NCBI RefSeq assembly: GCF_013366375.1
Contig: NZ_JABWMJ010000016.1
Location: 1 to 64,000 of the forward strand
Direction of reading: 5' to 3'
Source: Rhizobacter koreensis
GTDB taxonomy: Bacteria > Pseudomonadota > Gammaproteobacteria > Burkholderiales > Burkholderiaceae_C
DNA: 64,000 nt
Part shown: positions 7,258 to 16,408 of the stretch, in pieces
How the letters are laid out: the number at the start of each line of letters is the position of its first letter
How positions within the stretch are numbered: the stretch's first letter is position 1
Notes under the pieces: generated by a model
What the model saw: the letters and a program-made list of their open reading frames with translations, nothing else
Databases searched by the model: none
What the model was told of the DNA's origin: nothing
Made by a program: the position numbers and the translations under genes

Positions 7258-8508
7258 TCACTTGTTCGCCTTGGCAAAGTCCGCCGAGTTGGCCTTGATG
7301 AGCGTGCTCACCAGGCCGGTGTAGTCGGCGAACCAGGGCGTCTGCGGCACCCACTTGGTGCCGTCCCACATGTCGATGCGCGTCTTGCCTCCACCGCCGT
7401 GGTCCTGCGGCGTCACGGTGATCGGCGCCATGAAGCCCTTGGCGTCGTGGTTCTTCAGGCGGTACATGCCCTGGCGAATCTTCTCCGGCGTGAGTGGCCA
7501 TCCTTGAGTCTTGATCGCAAGGCGCACGCCCTCGAATGCCGACGAGTAGACTGCGAGGCCGGTGTTGTAATAAGAGTCAGCGACGAGTTTTCTGTCGCCG
7601 TTGCCCTTGCCCTTGTCGTACAACTCGCGCAGGATGTCCTGCACCAGCGGATGTTCGGCGCCGCCGCTCACCACGGCAGACCGCTTCAGTCCCTTGGCGG
7701 CGGCGGCGCCAAAGTTGTTGATGTCGACTTCGTTGATCCAGTTGCCCGTCACCATGCGCTCGATGGGGATCCCGTTGCGCTGCATCTCGCGGAAGGAGAT
7801 CGGATTCAGCGGCGAGAAGGACCACAGCACCACCCAGTCGGGTTGATATCGGCGGATCTGCGCGAATGCCGCGCTCTGGTCATTGCCCGGGACAGGAAAA
7901 GGGAAGGTCTGGAAGTCAAATCGTTCGAGGCGTTTGAGAGCCTCGAACACCGGGATCGGCTCGCGACCGAACGGGGTATCCAGGTAAAGGAACGCAATCT
8001 TCTTGCCGTTCAGGTTGCCGCCGGCCTGCTTCTTGAAGTAGCTGACGATGTTCGCGGCTTGGCCCCAGTATGTGGGCGCCAGCACGAACACATTCTTGAA
8101 CACCTCGCCATCCACCGCATCGCCCCGGCCCACTAGAGGCTGCAGCAGGATGTTGCCGTCCTGCATGATGCGCGGCAGCACCGCGCGTGACACCGGCGTT
8201 GAGAAGAAGTCGAAGACCATCACGCCTTCGCGCTTGAGCCGTTCGTAGCAATCGATGCCGCGCTGGGGCTCGTTGCCGTGATCCTGAACCGTCACCTGGA
8301 TCGGATGCCCTTCAAGCCCCCCTCGGAGGTTCAGCAGGTCGGCAAAGTCCTTGGCGGCTTGAGCCACCTGCGGCACGGCTGCGACGTAGATCTTGGTGAG
8401 GTCGTAGCACAGGCCGAAGCGGACGGGATCGGCGGCTTGGGCCTGTGCGGTTGCCGTGGCGGTAACGAGTGCTACGGCGGCAATGGCTCGAATCAGGCTG
8501 GATCGCAT
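7258..8508 (-). CDS. Liv-type ABC transporter periplasmic substrate-binding protein (copy 2)
   Basis: A 416-residue binding protein with a clear signal peptide (MRSSLIRAIAAVALV... ending AQAQA before ADPVRF). It belongs to the type-1 periplasmic binding fold of Liv transporters (FGLCYDLTKIY, GHPIQVTVQDHGNEPQRG, FSTPVSRAVLPRIM, RGDAVDGEVFKNVF, AFLYLDTPFGREPIPV). It is a close paralogue of the protein encoded at 8574-9818, with the same length and the same C-terminal DHGGGGKTRI and WDGTKWVPQ segments, so the pair arose by tandem duplication. The two may broaden the ligand range of a single transporter. Confidence 0.9.
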   Translation of the reverse strand: MRSSLIRAIAAVALVTATATAQAQAADPVRFGLCYDLTKIYVAAVPQVAQAAKDFADLLNLRGGLEGHPIQVTVQDHGNEPQRGIDCYERLKREGVMVFDFFSTPVSRAVLPRIMQDGNILLQPLVGRGDAVDGEVFKNVFVLAPTYWGQAANIVSYFKKQAGGNLNGKKIAFLYLDTPFGREPIPVFEALKRLERFDFQTFPFPVPGNDQSAAFAQIRRYQPDWVVLWSFSPLNPISFREMQRNGIPIERMVTGNWINEVDINNFGAAAAKGLKRSAVVSGGAEHPLVQDILRELYDKGKGNGDRKLVADSYYNTGLAVYSSAFEGVRLAIKTQGWPLTPEKIRQGMYRLKNHDAKGFMAPITVTPQDHGGGGKTRIDMWDGTKWVPQTPWFADYTGLVSTLIKANSADFAKANK

Positions 8509-8573
8509 GGGGCGTGCTCCGGTTGAGGGCGCCGCGTCCGAGGTCATCCCGGTCGCGGCGCCGCTGTTCGTCG

Positions 8574-9818
8574 TTACTTGCCTGCGGACTTGGCAAACTC
8601 GCCAGAGTGCTGCTTGACGGTGCTCCAGACAAGGTCGGCGTATTCGGCGGACCAGTCGCTCTGCGGGACCCACTTGCTGCCGTCCCACATTTCGATTCGC
8701 GTCTTGCCGCCACCGCCATGGTCTTTGCCTGTGACGGTCAAGGCGGGCTGCAGTCCAGCGGCATCGAAATCGCGAATGCTCTCAAGCCCCTTGCGCATCT
8801 TCGCAGCGGTGAGTGGCGCCTTCTCGTTCTTCAGCGCGAGTCGGGCGCCTTCGAAGATCGTCGAGTACGTGGCCAGACCCAGCGCATAATAGATGTCCGA
8901 CACGAGCTTGCGATCGCCACTCCCCTTTCCCTTGTCGTAGAGTTCCTGGAGGATGGTCTTGATGGTCGGGTGATCGGTGCCGCTGACCACAGGCGTTGCC
9001 CGCCGAATGCCCTTGGCTGCCTCCGCGCCGATATTGGCAATGTCCACGTCGTTCAGCCAGTTGACGCTGACGATCCGTTCCAACGGAATGCCATTTCGTT
9101 TTGCCTCTTTGGCAGCCACGACATGCATGGCCGAAAAGGCCCAGTGCACGATCAGGTCGGGTTGGAAGCGTCGGAGCTGTGACCACGCCGAAGACTGGTC
9201 GTTGCCAGGAAGCGGGTAGGGGAACAACTGAAGCTCGAAGCCCTCCCGCTTCTGCAACTCCTGCATCACCGGGATCGGCTCTTGGCCGAACGGGTAGTCG
9301 ATGTACAGGAACGCGATCTTCTTGCCTTTGAGCGAGCCACCCGATTGCTTCTTGTAGTGACCGACGATGTTTGCTGCCTGGCCCCAATAGGTCGGGCCCA
9401 GCGGGAACACCCAGTTGAATACCTCGCCGTCGACAGCATCGCCCCGCCCGACCATGGCCTGGATCATGACCTCACCATCCTTCATGGCCCGCGGCAGCAC
9501 GGCGCGGGAAACGGGTGTGGACAGCAGGTCGACCGTCAGCGCCTGGCCTTTCACGCGCTCGTAGCACTCGATGCCGCGTTGAGGCTCGTTGCCGTGGTCC
9601 TGCACGATGATCTCGACCGGGTTGCCTTCGATGCCGCCTCGCAGATTGGTCAGTGCCGCGTAGTCCTTAGCAGCCTGGGCAAACTGGGGTGTGACGAAGG
9701 TGTACGCCTTGGTGAGGTCGTAGCAGAGCGCGAAGCGGATCGGCTCGGCCGCGAAGGATGCCTGCGCCCCAAGGACGAGCGCGGTGGCGCCGAGCAACAG
9801 TCTGAATCTTTGGATCAC
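8574..9818 (-). CDS. Liv-type ABC transporter periplasmic substrate-binding protein (copy 1)
   Basis: A 414-residue periplasmic binding protein beginning at GTG 9818 (read as Met, IQRFRLLLGATALVLG, cleavage after SFAA), with a GAGGAG ribosome binding site 8 bases upstream. It shares with its tandem paralogue at 7258 the FALCYDLTKAY, QDHGNEPQRGIECYERV, FSTPVSRAVLPR-like, RGDAVDGEVF and DHGGGGKTRIEMWDG segments. It is encoded directly after the permease gene livM. The ligand is unknown; the operon context suggests an organic acid. Confidence 0.9.
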   Translation of the reverse strand: MIQRFRLLLGATALVLGAQASFAAEPIRFALCYDLTKAYTFVTPQFAQAAKDYAALTNLRGGIEGNPVEIIVQDHGNEPQRGIECYERVKGQALTVDLLSTPVSRAVLPRAMKDGEVMIQAMVGRGDAVDGEVFNWVFPLGPTYWGQAANIVGHYKKQSGGSLKGKKIAFLYIDYPFGQEPIPVMQELQKREGFELQLFPYPLPGNDQSSAWSQLRRFQPDLIVHWAFSAMHVVAAKEAKRNGIPLERIVSVNWLNDVDIANIGAEAAKGIRRATPVVSGTDHPTIKTILQELYDKGKGSGDRKLVSDIYYALGLATYSTIFEGARLALKNEKAPLTAAKMRKGLESIRDFDAAGLQPALTVTGKDHGGGGKTRIEMWDGSKWVPQSDWSAEYADLVWSTVKQHSGEFAKSAGK

Positions 9819-9868
9819 GGTGACACTCCTCGTCGGGTAGGTTGGCTGGAAACGGAAGGAGGCTAGAT

Positions 9869-10942
9869 TCACCTTCTGGCGTAGCCAAAGGGCCAGAAGA
9901 TGAAGTAGTTGCGCAGGTTGCTGTAGATCTTGGCCAAGCCAAGCGGTTCGAACAGGAGAAACCCGATGATCAACACGCCGTACAAGAAAGCCGGAATGTG
10001 TGCCAGCAATTCGATACCAATCTTCAGGTCGGCGGCCTGGGCAGCGGCGAAGATAAGGTTTGCCACGACGCCCGGCAACAGCAGGATGAACGCCACGCCA
10101 AAGTAGCAGCCGATCACGCTGCCGAGCCCGCCCACGATCACCATTGCCAGCACCTGGATCGATACGTTCACGGCGAACTGCTCGGGCGTGACCGCGCGGT
10201 AGAAGGTGAAAATGAGGATGGCCCCGGTGACGCCGCCGATGAACGAAGACATCGCGAAGGCGACCAGCTTGTAGTAGAAGCTGTTGACGCCGATCACGGC
10301 AGCGGCGAAGTCTTTCTCGCGTACGGCCACCAGGGCGCGGCCCAGGCCCGACCGGCGCAGGTTGAGCATGAACACCGTGACCAGGATGCACCAAACCAGC
10401 GCCACGTAATAGAGTCCGGCATCCGAGGTGATCTCGACGCCCAGCAAGCGCATCGGTGGCGCCTGGATCGTGGCCTGGGTGCCACCGCTGACTGCGGGCA
10501 CTTTGTTGATCACCCAGTCCATCACGAACTGCAATGCCAGTGTGCTGAGCGCAAGATAAAGGCCGCGCACGCGCAGCGCCGTGATCGCGAACGCACTGCC
10601 GATGAGCGTGGACATCGCGCCGGCGAGGAGCAGCGCGATCTCGAACGGCACGCGGTGCAGCGTCGCGTGCACCGCCGTGTAGGCGCCGATGCCCATGATC
10701 GCGGCGTACCCGAAGTGAAACTGTCCGGCCCAGCCGAGGATCAGGTTCAGCCCCAGCGCGGCGGCTGTCCAGATGAGCCACGGCAGCATGTAGCTCTTCA
10801 TGTACAACGGGCTCAGCAGCGCCGGCGCCGCGAGCGCCAGCGTGACCAGTACGCCAATCTGCCAACGATCGAATGGAATGGGGAACAGCTGCCTGTCCCC
10901 GCGGTAGGTGCTGTGATGAATTCCAGCCTGTCGAAAGAACAT
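9869..10942 (-). CDS. livM: Liv-type ABC transporter permease LivM
   Basis: A 357-residue integral membrane permease with many hydrophobic helices and the LivM signature region GLYLALSTLALQF followed by LGRALVAVREKDFAAAVIGVNSFYYKL. An N-terminal cytoplasmic leader of about 30 residues precedes the first helix. It forms the translocation pore with LivH, whose gene ends 5 bases upstream. The start is the ATG at 10942. Confidence 0.92.
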   Translation of the reverse strand: MFFRQAGIHHSTYRGDRQLFPIPFDRWQIGVLVTLALAAPALLSPLYMKSYMLPWLIWTAAALGLNLILGWAGQFHFGYAAIMGIGAYTAVHATLHRVPFEIALLLAGAMSTLIGSAFAITALRVRGLYLALSTLALQFVMDWVINKVPAVSGGTQATIQAPPMRLLGVEITSDAGLYYVALVWCILVTVFMLNLRRSGLGRALVAVREKDFAAAVIGVNSFYYKLVAFAMSSFIGGVTGAILIFTFYRAVTPEQFAVNVSIQVLAMVIVGGLGSVIGCYFGVAFILLLPGVVANLIFAAAQAADLKIGIELLAHIPAFLYGVLIIGFLLFEPLGLAKIYSNLRNYFIFWPFGYARR

Positions 10943-10947
10943 GGTGA

Positions 10948-11835
10948 TCAGATCCTTTGAATGTCTTCGCGGCCAAACAGGCCGTGCGGGCGGACCAGGA
11001 TGGTGAACACCAAGGTACCGGCCACGACGAGTTCTCGGCTGCCACCGCCGACGATCGGATCGAGATAGCCCGATGCAACGCTCTGGAACATGCCCAGAAG
11101 CAGCCCCGCGAGGATGGCGCCGCCGATGCTGTCCAGTCCCCCCAGCACGGCCACCGTGATGCCCATCAGCAGCAGCAGCGAGAGCGACTGATCAACCCCC
11201 TGGATCGAACCCCAAAGAGCGCCGGCCAGGGTGGCCACCACCGCGGACATCGCCCAAGACAGTGCCACTCCGCGCTCCACCGAGATGCCCACCGACCACG
11301 AGGCGGTGTAGTCGTCGGAGATGGCGCGTAGCACGATGCCCATGCGTGTGCGGAAGAAGAGAACGAAGAACCCGAACAGCGACAGCGCAATCACACCGCC
11401 TGCGACGTAGCTGCGGTTGACGAGTACCGGCCCGATGAACAGGGGGTCGGCCGAGATCGGCAGCGGCAACACACGGTTGGTGCCGCCCCAGGCCACCAGC
11501 GCGCTGGCGCGCACGAAAATGTCCAGCGCCAGCGTCATCATCAGGATCATGATCAGCGGGCGGCCTGCGAGACGGCGCAGCGCCACGCGCTCGATGCCCA
11601 TGCCGATGCCGAACATCACCACCATGCCCGCGGCAAGCGCCGCCCAGATGGGCAGCTTCATCGTCTCGAACAACGCCAGCACCACGTAAGCGCCCAACAT
11701 CGCCAGCGCGCCCTGCGCCAGGTTGGGCACCGACGAGGACTTGTAGATCAGTACGATCCCCAGCGCTACCAGCGAGTACATCAGCCCGGACAGGGCGCCG
11801 TTGATTGCCAGCTCGAAGAAGAACGGCCAATCCAT
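10948..11835 (-). CDS. livH: Liv-type ABC transporter permease LivH
   Basis: A 295-residue membrane permease of the LivH family: INGALSGLMYSLVALGIVLIYKSSSVPNLAQGALAM at the N terminus, then about eight helices, the EAA-like RTRMGIVLRAISDD loop, and GGLDSIGGAILAGLLLG near the C terminus. Its start lies 2 bases after the stop of the acyl-CoA ligase gene, so translation is probably coupled. Confidence 0.92.
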   Translation of the reverse strand: MDWPFFFELAINGALSGLMYSLVALGIVLIYKSSSVPNLAQGALAMLGAYVVLALFETMKLPIWAALAAGMVVMFGIGMGIERVALRRLAGRPLIMILMMTLALDIFVRASALVAWGGTNRVLPLPISADPLFIGPVLVNRSYVAGGVIALSLFGFFVLFFRTRMGIVLRAISDDYTASWSVGISVERGVALSWAMSAVVATLAGALWGSIQGVDQSLSLLLLMGITVAVLGGLDSIGGAILAGLLLGMFQSVASGYLDPIVGGGSRELVVAGTLVFTILVRPHGLFGREDIQRI

Positions 11836-11837
11836 GA

Positions 11838-13790
11838 TCAGAGATCCTCCAGCGCGAGTTCACGCTCGATGACACCGGTCTCCCCGGTGTCGTAGGTGAT
11901 CTGCGCCTTCATCCGCACCGAGCGGGTATCCGAGTACAAGGCCTGGATGACGGCGGCGTAGTGCTCGTCGATCACGTTGCGTCGCAGCTTGCGGGTGCGC
12001 GTGATCTCACCGTCGTCGGCGTCGAACTCCTTGTGCAGGTTGACGAAGCGCCTAATGCGCAGTGCTTCGGGGAGGGCTCCGTTGACGTGCCGGATCACGC
12101 CGGCCACCAGGTCGTAGACCTCGCGCTTTTGCGACAGGTCGGCATAGGAGATGTAGGGGATGCCTCGGACCTCGGCCCAATGCCCGACGGCCTCGCTGTC
12201 GATGCAGACCATCGCGCACAGGTGGTCCCGCCCGGCGCCGAGCACGGCCACGTCGCGAACGTAGGGGCTGAACTTGATGCGGTTCTCGATGTAGCCCGGG
12301 ATGTATCGCTCGCCTCGGGCCGTGTGGACGACCTCTGACACACGGCCCAGCACCACCAGATGCCCGTCCGGTTCGACGTAGCCGGCGTCACCCGTGTGGA
12401 GCCAGCCGTCGACCAGCGTCTTGCGTGTCGCCTCCTCGTTCTGGAAGTAGCCGTTGAAGATGCTGCCGGAGCGCAGCAGAATTTCTCCATCGTCGGCGAT
12501 GCGGCAGTCGACACCCGGCAGCGGCCGGCCCACCGTGTGCAGCCGCACCGCGTCGGCAGCCTGCACCGAATTGAAGGCGCTGCTTTCGGTCTGGCCGTAG
12601 AGTTGACGCAGGTTGATGCCCAGCGCGCGGTAGAAGAGGAAAGTGTCCTCGCCCATCGCCTCGCCGCCGGTAAGTGCCACCCGCATGCGGCTCAGGCCAA
12701 GCTGGTCCTTCACCGGGCCGAATACGATCCATTCGCCCAGCCGCAGCATGACCCGCTGTGCCGCCGACGGCGCTTTGCCCTCAAGCTTCAGGCGTTCGGC
12801 GGCGATGCCCCGGTCGATGAAATGATCGAAAATCCGCTTCTTCAGCGGCGTGGAATCCTCCATGCGCACGCGAATTGTCGTGAGCATGTTGTCCCAGCTG
12901 CGCGGCGCAGCGAGGTAAAGCGTGGGGGCGATCTCGCGCAGGTTGCGCAGCACCGTTTCCGAGCGCTCGGGGATGTTGATGGTGAAGCGCAGCGCCACGC
13001 CGGCCGCCATGGATACGGCAAAGTCGCCGATCCAGGCCATCGGCAGGTAGGCGAGGATCTTTTCGTCGAAGCCGAAGACTTGGCCCTTGGCCGCGTTGCT
13101 CACCCCTGCGAGGACGTTGCGCTGCTGCAGCACCACGCCCTTTGGCTTGCCGGTGGTGCCGGACGAGTGCACGAACACCGCCGGCCCCTCGGGCCGCGAG
13201 CGCTGGATGATGTCGTCGCGCAGGGCGGGCTGATCTCGCAGTCGTGCGGCGCCTGCGTCGCGCAGCCTTTCCCAGCCGACCAGGCCCGCGACCCGGTAGT
13301 TGTTCAAGCCACGCGGGTCGTCGTACACGACGTGTGTCAGGCCCGGGGCCGTCTCGCGCAACTCGAGCACCTTGTCGACCTGTTCCTGGTCCTCGGCGAG
13401 TGCAAACCGTGCCCTTGCCTCGCTGGCAAAGTGCAGTACCTCGGCGGGCGTGGCGTCGGGGTACACCGGCATCGCATAGCCGCCGAGTGCACCTACAGCC
13501 AGCATGCCCATGTACAGCCGAGCCCGGTTGTCGCCCAGGACCAGCAGCGAATCGCCGGGGGCGAAACCCATCTGCTCCAGGCCCGCGGCCACGGCGAGCA
13601 CCTCGTCAAGCACCTCGGCCCAGGTGAACTCCTGCCAGATGCCCAGCGCCTTCTCGCGCATCGCTACGCGGGCCCCTTGAGTGCGGGCGTTGAGCGCCAG
13701 CAGCCGAGTCAGCGTCGTTTCGGGGTTCAGATCCCAGCCGCCACCGGAAGAGACCGGGGACGCCGTCAGCGCGTGGTCTTCACGCTGCAT
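11838..13790 (-). CDS. AMP-forming long-chain acyl-CoA synthetase (ligase)
   Basis: A 650-residue ANL-family ligase of the long-chain acyl-CoA synthetase group. It shows the P-loop SSGTTGKPKG (about 209-218), the YGQTESS motif, HTGDAGYVEPDG and the hinge VVLGRVSEVVHTARGERY. It converts a free carboxylic acid, ATP and CoA to acyl-CoA and AMP. The gene sits between livG and livH, its start overlapping livG by 11 bases, so the acid is most likely the imported cargo and is activated on entry. Chain length and branching cannot be read from the sequence. Confidence 0.92.
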   Translation of the reverse strand: MQREDHALTASPVSSGGGWDLNPETTLTRLLALNARTQGARVAMREKALGIWQEFTWAEVLDEVLAVAAGLEQMGFAPGDSLLVLGDNRARLYMGMLAVGALGGYAMPVYPDATPAEVLHFASEARARFALAEDQEQVDKVLELRETAPGLTHVVYDDPRGLNNYRVAGLVGWERLRDAGAARLRDQPALRDDIIQRSRPEGPAVFVHSSGTTGKPKGVVLQQRNVLAGVSNAAKGQVFGFDEKILAYLPMAWIGDFAVSMAAGVALRFTINIPERSETVLRNLREIAPTLYLAAPRSWDNMLTTIRVRMEDSTPLKKRIFDHFIDRGIAAERLKLEGKAPSAAQRVMLRLGEWIVFGPVKDQLGLSRMRVALTGGEAMGEDTFLFYRALGINLRQLYGQTESSAFNSVQAADAVRLHTVGRPLPGVDCRIADDGEILLRSGSIFNGYFQNEEATRKTLVDGWLHTGDAGYVEPDGHLVVLGRVSEVVHTARGERYIPGYIENRIKFSPYVRDVAVLGAGRDHLCAMVCIDSEAVGHWAEVRGIPYISYADLSQKREVYDLVAGVIRHVNGALPEALRIRRFVNLHKEFDADDGEITRTRKLRRNVIDEHYAAVIQALYSDTRSVRMKAQITYDTGETGVIERELALEDL

Positions 13791-14580
13791 GCTGCTGGCC
13801 CTTTCCGAGGTAGGCCTCGACCACGCGCGGGTTGGCCACCACTTCGCGGGGCAATCCCGTTCCTATGACCTCGCCGTAGTTGAGCGCCATGATGCGGTCG
13901 CAGATGCCGGTCACGATGTCCATGTGGTGCTCGATCAGCAATACGGTAATGCCGCGCTCGTCGCGCGCGTCGAGCACGAAGCGCGCCATGTACTCCTTCT
14001 CCTCCTGGTTCATTCCGGCCATCGGCTCGTCGAGGATGAGGAAGCTGGGTTCGGCGACCAGCGCGCGCGCCAGCTCGACGCGCTTCTTCAAGCCGATAGG
14101 CAGCGACTCGACCGGCTCGTCGCGCACGCCCTGCAACTGAAGGAACTCGATGATCTCCTCACAGACGCGGCGGTGGGCAATCTCCTCGGGCTGGCCCAGC
14201 CACCAGTACAAGGCGGTCTTGGCCACGCTGGGCCTGAGGTGCACGTGGCGCCCGAGCATGATGTTGTCCAGCACGGACATGCCGTTGAACAGCGCCAGGT
14301 TCTGGAATGTTCGTGCGAGACGCCGCTTGGCCACGAGATAGGGCTTCATGCCGGTGATGTCGGCACCGTCGAGCAGAATGCGCCCCTTCTGCGGCGGGTA
14401 GAAGCCGGTGATGGCGTTGACCAGCGTGGTCTTGCCACTGCCGTTGGGGCCAACGAGCCCGAAGATCTCGCCGCGGTCGATGCGCAGGTCCACGCCAGTC
14501 ACGGCCACCAAACCGCCGAACCGCCGTTCCAGCCCGTGGCACTCGAGCAGCGCAGTGGCCGATGCAAACGAGGCGCTCAT
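13780..14580 (-). CDS. livG: Liv-type ABC transporter ATP-binding protein LivG
   Basis: A 266-residue ABC ATPase with Walker A GPNGSGKTT (about 44-52), LivG-specific RTFQNLALFNGMSVLDNIMLG, and Walker B FLILDEPMAGMN. The signature loop reads LPIGLKKRVELARAL instead of LSGGQQ, a variant I recall from Liv-type ATPases encoded beside acyl-CoA ligases. It is the first gene of the uptake operon; two candidate operators lie within 170 bases upstream. Confidence 0.92.
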   Translation of the reverse strand: MSASFASATALLECHGLERRFGGLVAVTGVDLRIDRGEIFGLVGPNGSGKTTLVNAITGFYPPQKGRILLDGADITGMKPYLVAKRRLARTFQNLALFNGMSVLDNIMLGRHVHLRPSVAKTALYWWLGQPEEIAHRRVCEEIIEFLQLQGVRDEPVESLPIGLKKRVELARALVAEPSFLILDEPMAGMNQEEKEYMARFVLDARDERGITVLLIEHHMDIVTGICDRIMALNYGEVIGTGLPREVVANPRVVEAYLGKGQQHAA

Positions 14581-14604
14581 GCGGGCACTCCGAGGTTCGA
14601 GAAA

Positions 14605-14618
14605 CTACCTAACGTAAG
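14605..14618. promoter_or_regulatory. weak candidate TetR operator, CTACC-N4-GTAAG
   Basis: CTACC TAAC GTAAG has a mismatch in each half to CTAAC-N4-GTTAG. It lies 25 bases upstream of the livG start and may act as a second, weaker site with 14732-14745. Confidence 0.3.
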
Positions 14619-14731
14619 GGCCATCGAGGCTTCAACTTTCTACTATGACGATACGGACAGCGGGAAACGATGAATTCCGGGCGCCACAAACCCGGCCCTA
14701 CCTTGGCGAGGCTGAGTTGTACGAGCGTAAT

Positions 14732-14745
14732 CTAACAAACGTTAG
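14732..14745. promoter_or_regulatory. candidate TetR operator, perfect palindrome CTAAC-N4-GTTAG
   Basis: CTAAC AAAC GTTAG is an exact inverted repeat with a 4-base centre, in the 244-base gap between the uptake operon and the dehydrogenase gene, about 150 bases upstream of livG. It matches the motif found at 23630, 31674 and 59245. Confidence 0.65.
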
Positions 14746-14824
14746 CCCAACTCGCATCAGCACTTCCCCGGGTAGCGCGCAAGGGTGTGCTGCCTCATCA
14801 CGCCCCGCTGCGGCACCGCAGGCG

Positions 14825-15982
14825 TCAGAGCCCGAGCCCGCGGGCGATGATGTCGCGCTGCACCTCCATTGCGCCACCGCCGATCTCGAACAGCTTGGCG
14901 TCCTGGAAGTGCATCGGCAATCCAGAGTCCACCGTATAGCCGTAGCCGCCCAGCAGTTGCAGCCCTGTGTAGGCACAATGCATGTAGCACTCGGCGCCTG
15001 CCACCTTGGCGAAGGAGGCCTCGTTATGGCAGCTCCCCGTTCGATCGAGCACGCTGGCACCACGATAGACGAGCAGCCGTGCTGCCTCCACGCGCAGCTG
15101 CATGTCGACGATCTTGTGGCGCACCGACTGCAGCTTGGATAGCGGCTTGCCGAACTGCTCGCGCTGCTTCACGTAGGCGACCACCTCGTCGATGATCGCC
15201 TGCGAGGCGCCGACGCCGATTGCGCCGTGGTAGAGGCGTTCGTTGTCCAGACCACCCAGCACGCATTGCCAACCCTTGTGTTCCTCCCCGATCAGCGCGT
15301 CCGGCGGCAGGACAAGATTGCGCAGATGCATGGAGAATGTGGGCACAGGACCGAGGCCCATCGTCTCGATGCGGGTGAGCTCAATCGAGGGGTTGCGTCC
15401 CGGATCCTGAACCAGGAAGGTGGAGATGCCTTCCTGTTTGGCCACCTTTGGGTTGGTGCGCGCAGCCAGGATCAGAAATCCCGCCGACTTCGCCTGCGAA
15501 CAGTACAGCTTCTCGCCATTGATGACCCAGCAGCCGTCGGGGCGCCGAACGGCCGTGGTGCGTAGCGAGGCCGCGTCGCTGCCAGAGCCGGGCTCGGTCA
15601 GGCCCAGCGCCATGAAGACTTCGCCCCGCATGACGCGAGGCAGCACGAGGTCCTTCTGCTCTGGGGACCCGAACTTGGCCACCAGGGGCGCCAGGATGAC
15701 TGCGGCGCGCCCCCACGCCGTCGTGACGGCGGCCGAGGCGCGCGCGAACTGCTCCACGAAAGCCAGCATGCCCATCGGATCGGGCCTCTCGAGGCCGCTG
15801 TAGGCCTCGGGCAGCAGGAACCCGTAGTAACCCAAGGCCCCCAACTTCTCGAACAGTTCCTGCGGCGGTTCGACCTTGTCGCGCACCCACTGAAGGACCT
15901 TTCGACGCGGCATCTCCTTCTCGACGAATCGGCGCGTCGTTTCGGCGATCGCGCGCTGTTCGGGGCTGAACTCGAAATCCAT
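14825..15982 (-). CDS. acyl-CoA dehydrogenase
   Basis: A 385-residue FAD-dependent dehydrogenase giving a 2-enoyl-CoA and passing electrons to ETF. The family motifs LGLTEPGSGSDAASL, CWVINGEKLYCSQA, QREQFGKPL and LLGGYGYTVDSGLP are all present. The medium-chain-type Glu in the C-terminal loop is replaced by Gly (EIGGGAMEVQ), but a Glu is found at the isovaleryl-CoA-type position in DNERLYHGA, so it is probably a branched- or long-chain-type enzyme. It is a single-gene unit divergent from the racemase gene, with an operator in between. Confidence 0.92.
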   Translation of the reverse strand: MDFEFSPEQRAIAETTRRFVEKEMPRRKVLQWVRDKVEPPQELFEKLGALGYYGFLLPEAYSGLERPDPMGMLAFVEQFARASAAVTTAWGRAAVILAPLVAKFGSPEQKDLVLPRVMRGEVFMALGLTEPGSGSDAASLRTTAVRRPDGCWVINGEKLYCSQAKSAGFLILAARTNPKVAKQEGISTFLVQDPGRNPSIELTRIETMGLGPVPTFSMHLRNLVLPPDALIGEEHKGWQCVLGGLDNERLYHGAIGVGASQAIIDEVVAYVKQREQFGKPLSKLQSVRHKIVDMQLRVEAARLLVYRGASVLDRTGSCHNEASFAKVAGAECYMHCAYTGLQLLGGYGYTVDSGLPMHFQDAKLFEIGGGAMEVQRDIIARGLGL

Positions 15983-16408
15983 CGTTCTCTCCAGTTGCTA
16001 GGCGACGGGGATGCCGAAGGGCGGGTGCGGCGGTTGTGGGACGATCCCCTTGCCGAGGGGATGGTCAGACGGCGGCGGCAGGCCCCGAACTCCTGTGCCA
16101 AGGCAGGCTCCACGGGGCGACTACGCGGCCAAAGCCCAATCGAGACTCGGGGCTCTGAGGCGACGGTTCCGGATCAGATCATCTGTGCGAACCTATCGAA
16201 CGTTTGATCGTACGCTGCTATCCTAACTGAAGGTCAGGCATCCCTGCGCCAACGAGCAGCCCAGCTGCTGGTTGGCCGACCCTGGGACGCGGGCGAGGGG
16301 ACGCCCGGCTCTGTGGAACGGGCCGGGCCTTCTCGCCACGGCCCGGGCGAAAGGGCTTGGCCGGCACGTTCTGTTGATCTCTCCTCACTCGCAAGCGAGC
16401 ATTCATCG
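15983..16408. other. divergent intergenic region
   Basis: A 426-base spacer between the leftward dehydrogenase and the rightward racemase. Apart from the operator at 16193-16206 I see no conserved coding sequence; short open frames lack family resemblance. The operator is about 215 bases from either start, so long leader regions are possible. Confidence 0.5.
16193..16206. promoter_or_regulatory. candidate TetR operator, CTATC-N4-GTTTG
   Basis: CTATC GAAC GTTTG has one mismatch to CTAAC-N4-GTTTG. The inner sequence ATCGAACGTTTGAT is itself almost palindromic. It lies between the divergent dehydrogenase (14825-15982) and racemase (16409) genes and could control both. Confidence 0.5.

Noticed and set aside
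7258..9818. Binding-protein pair considered as one gene plus an assembly duplication
   Set aside because: The two copies differ throughout at the amino-acid level and have different signal peptides and starts, so they are true paralogues.
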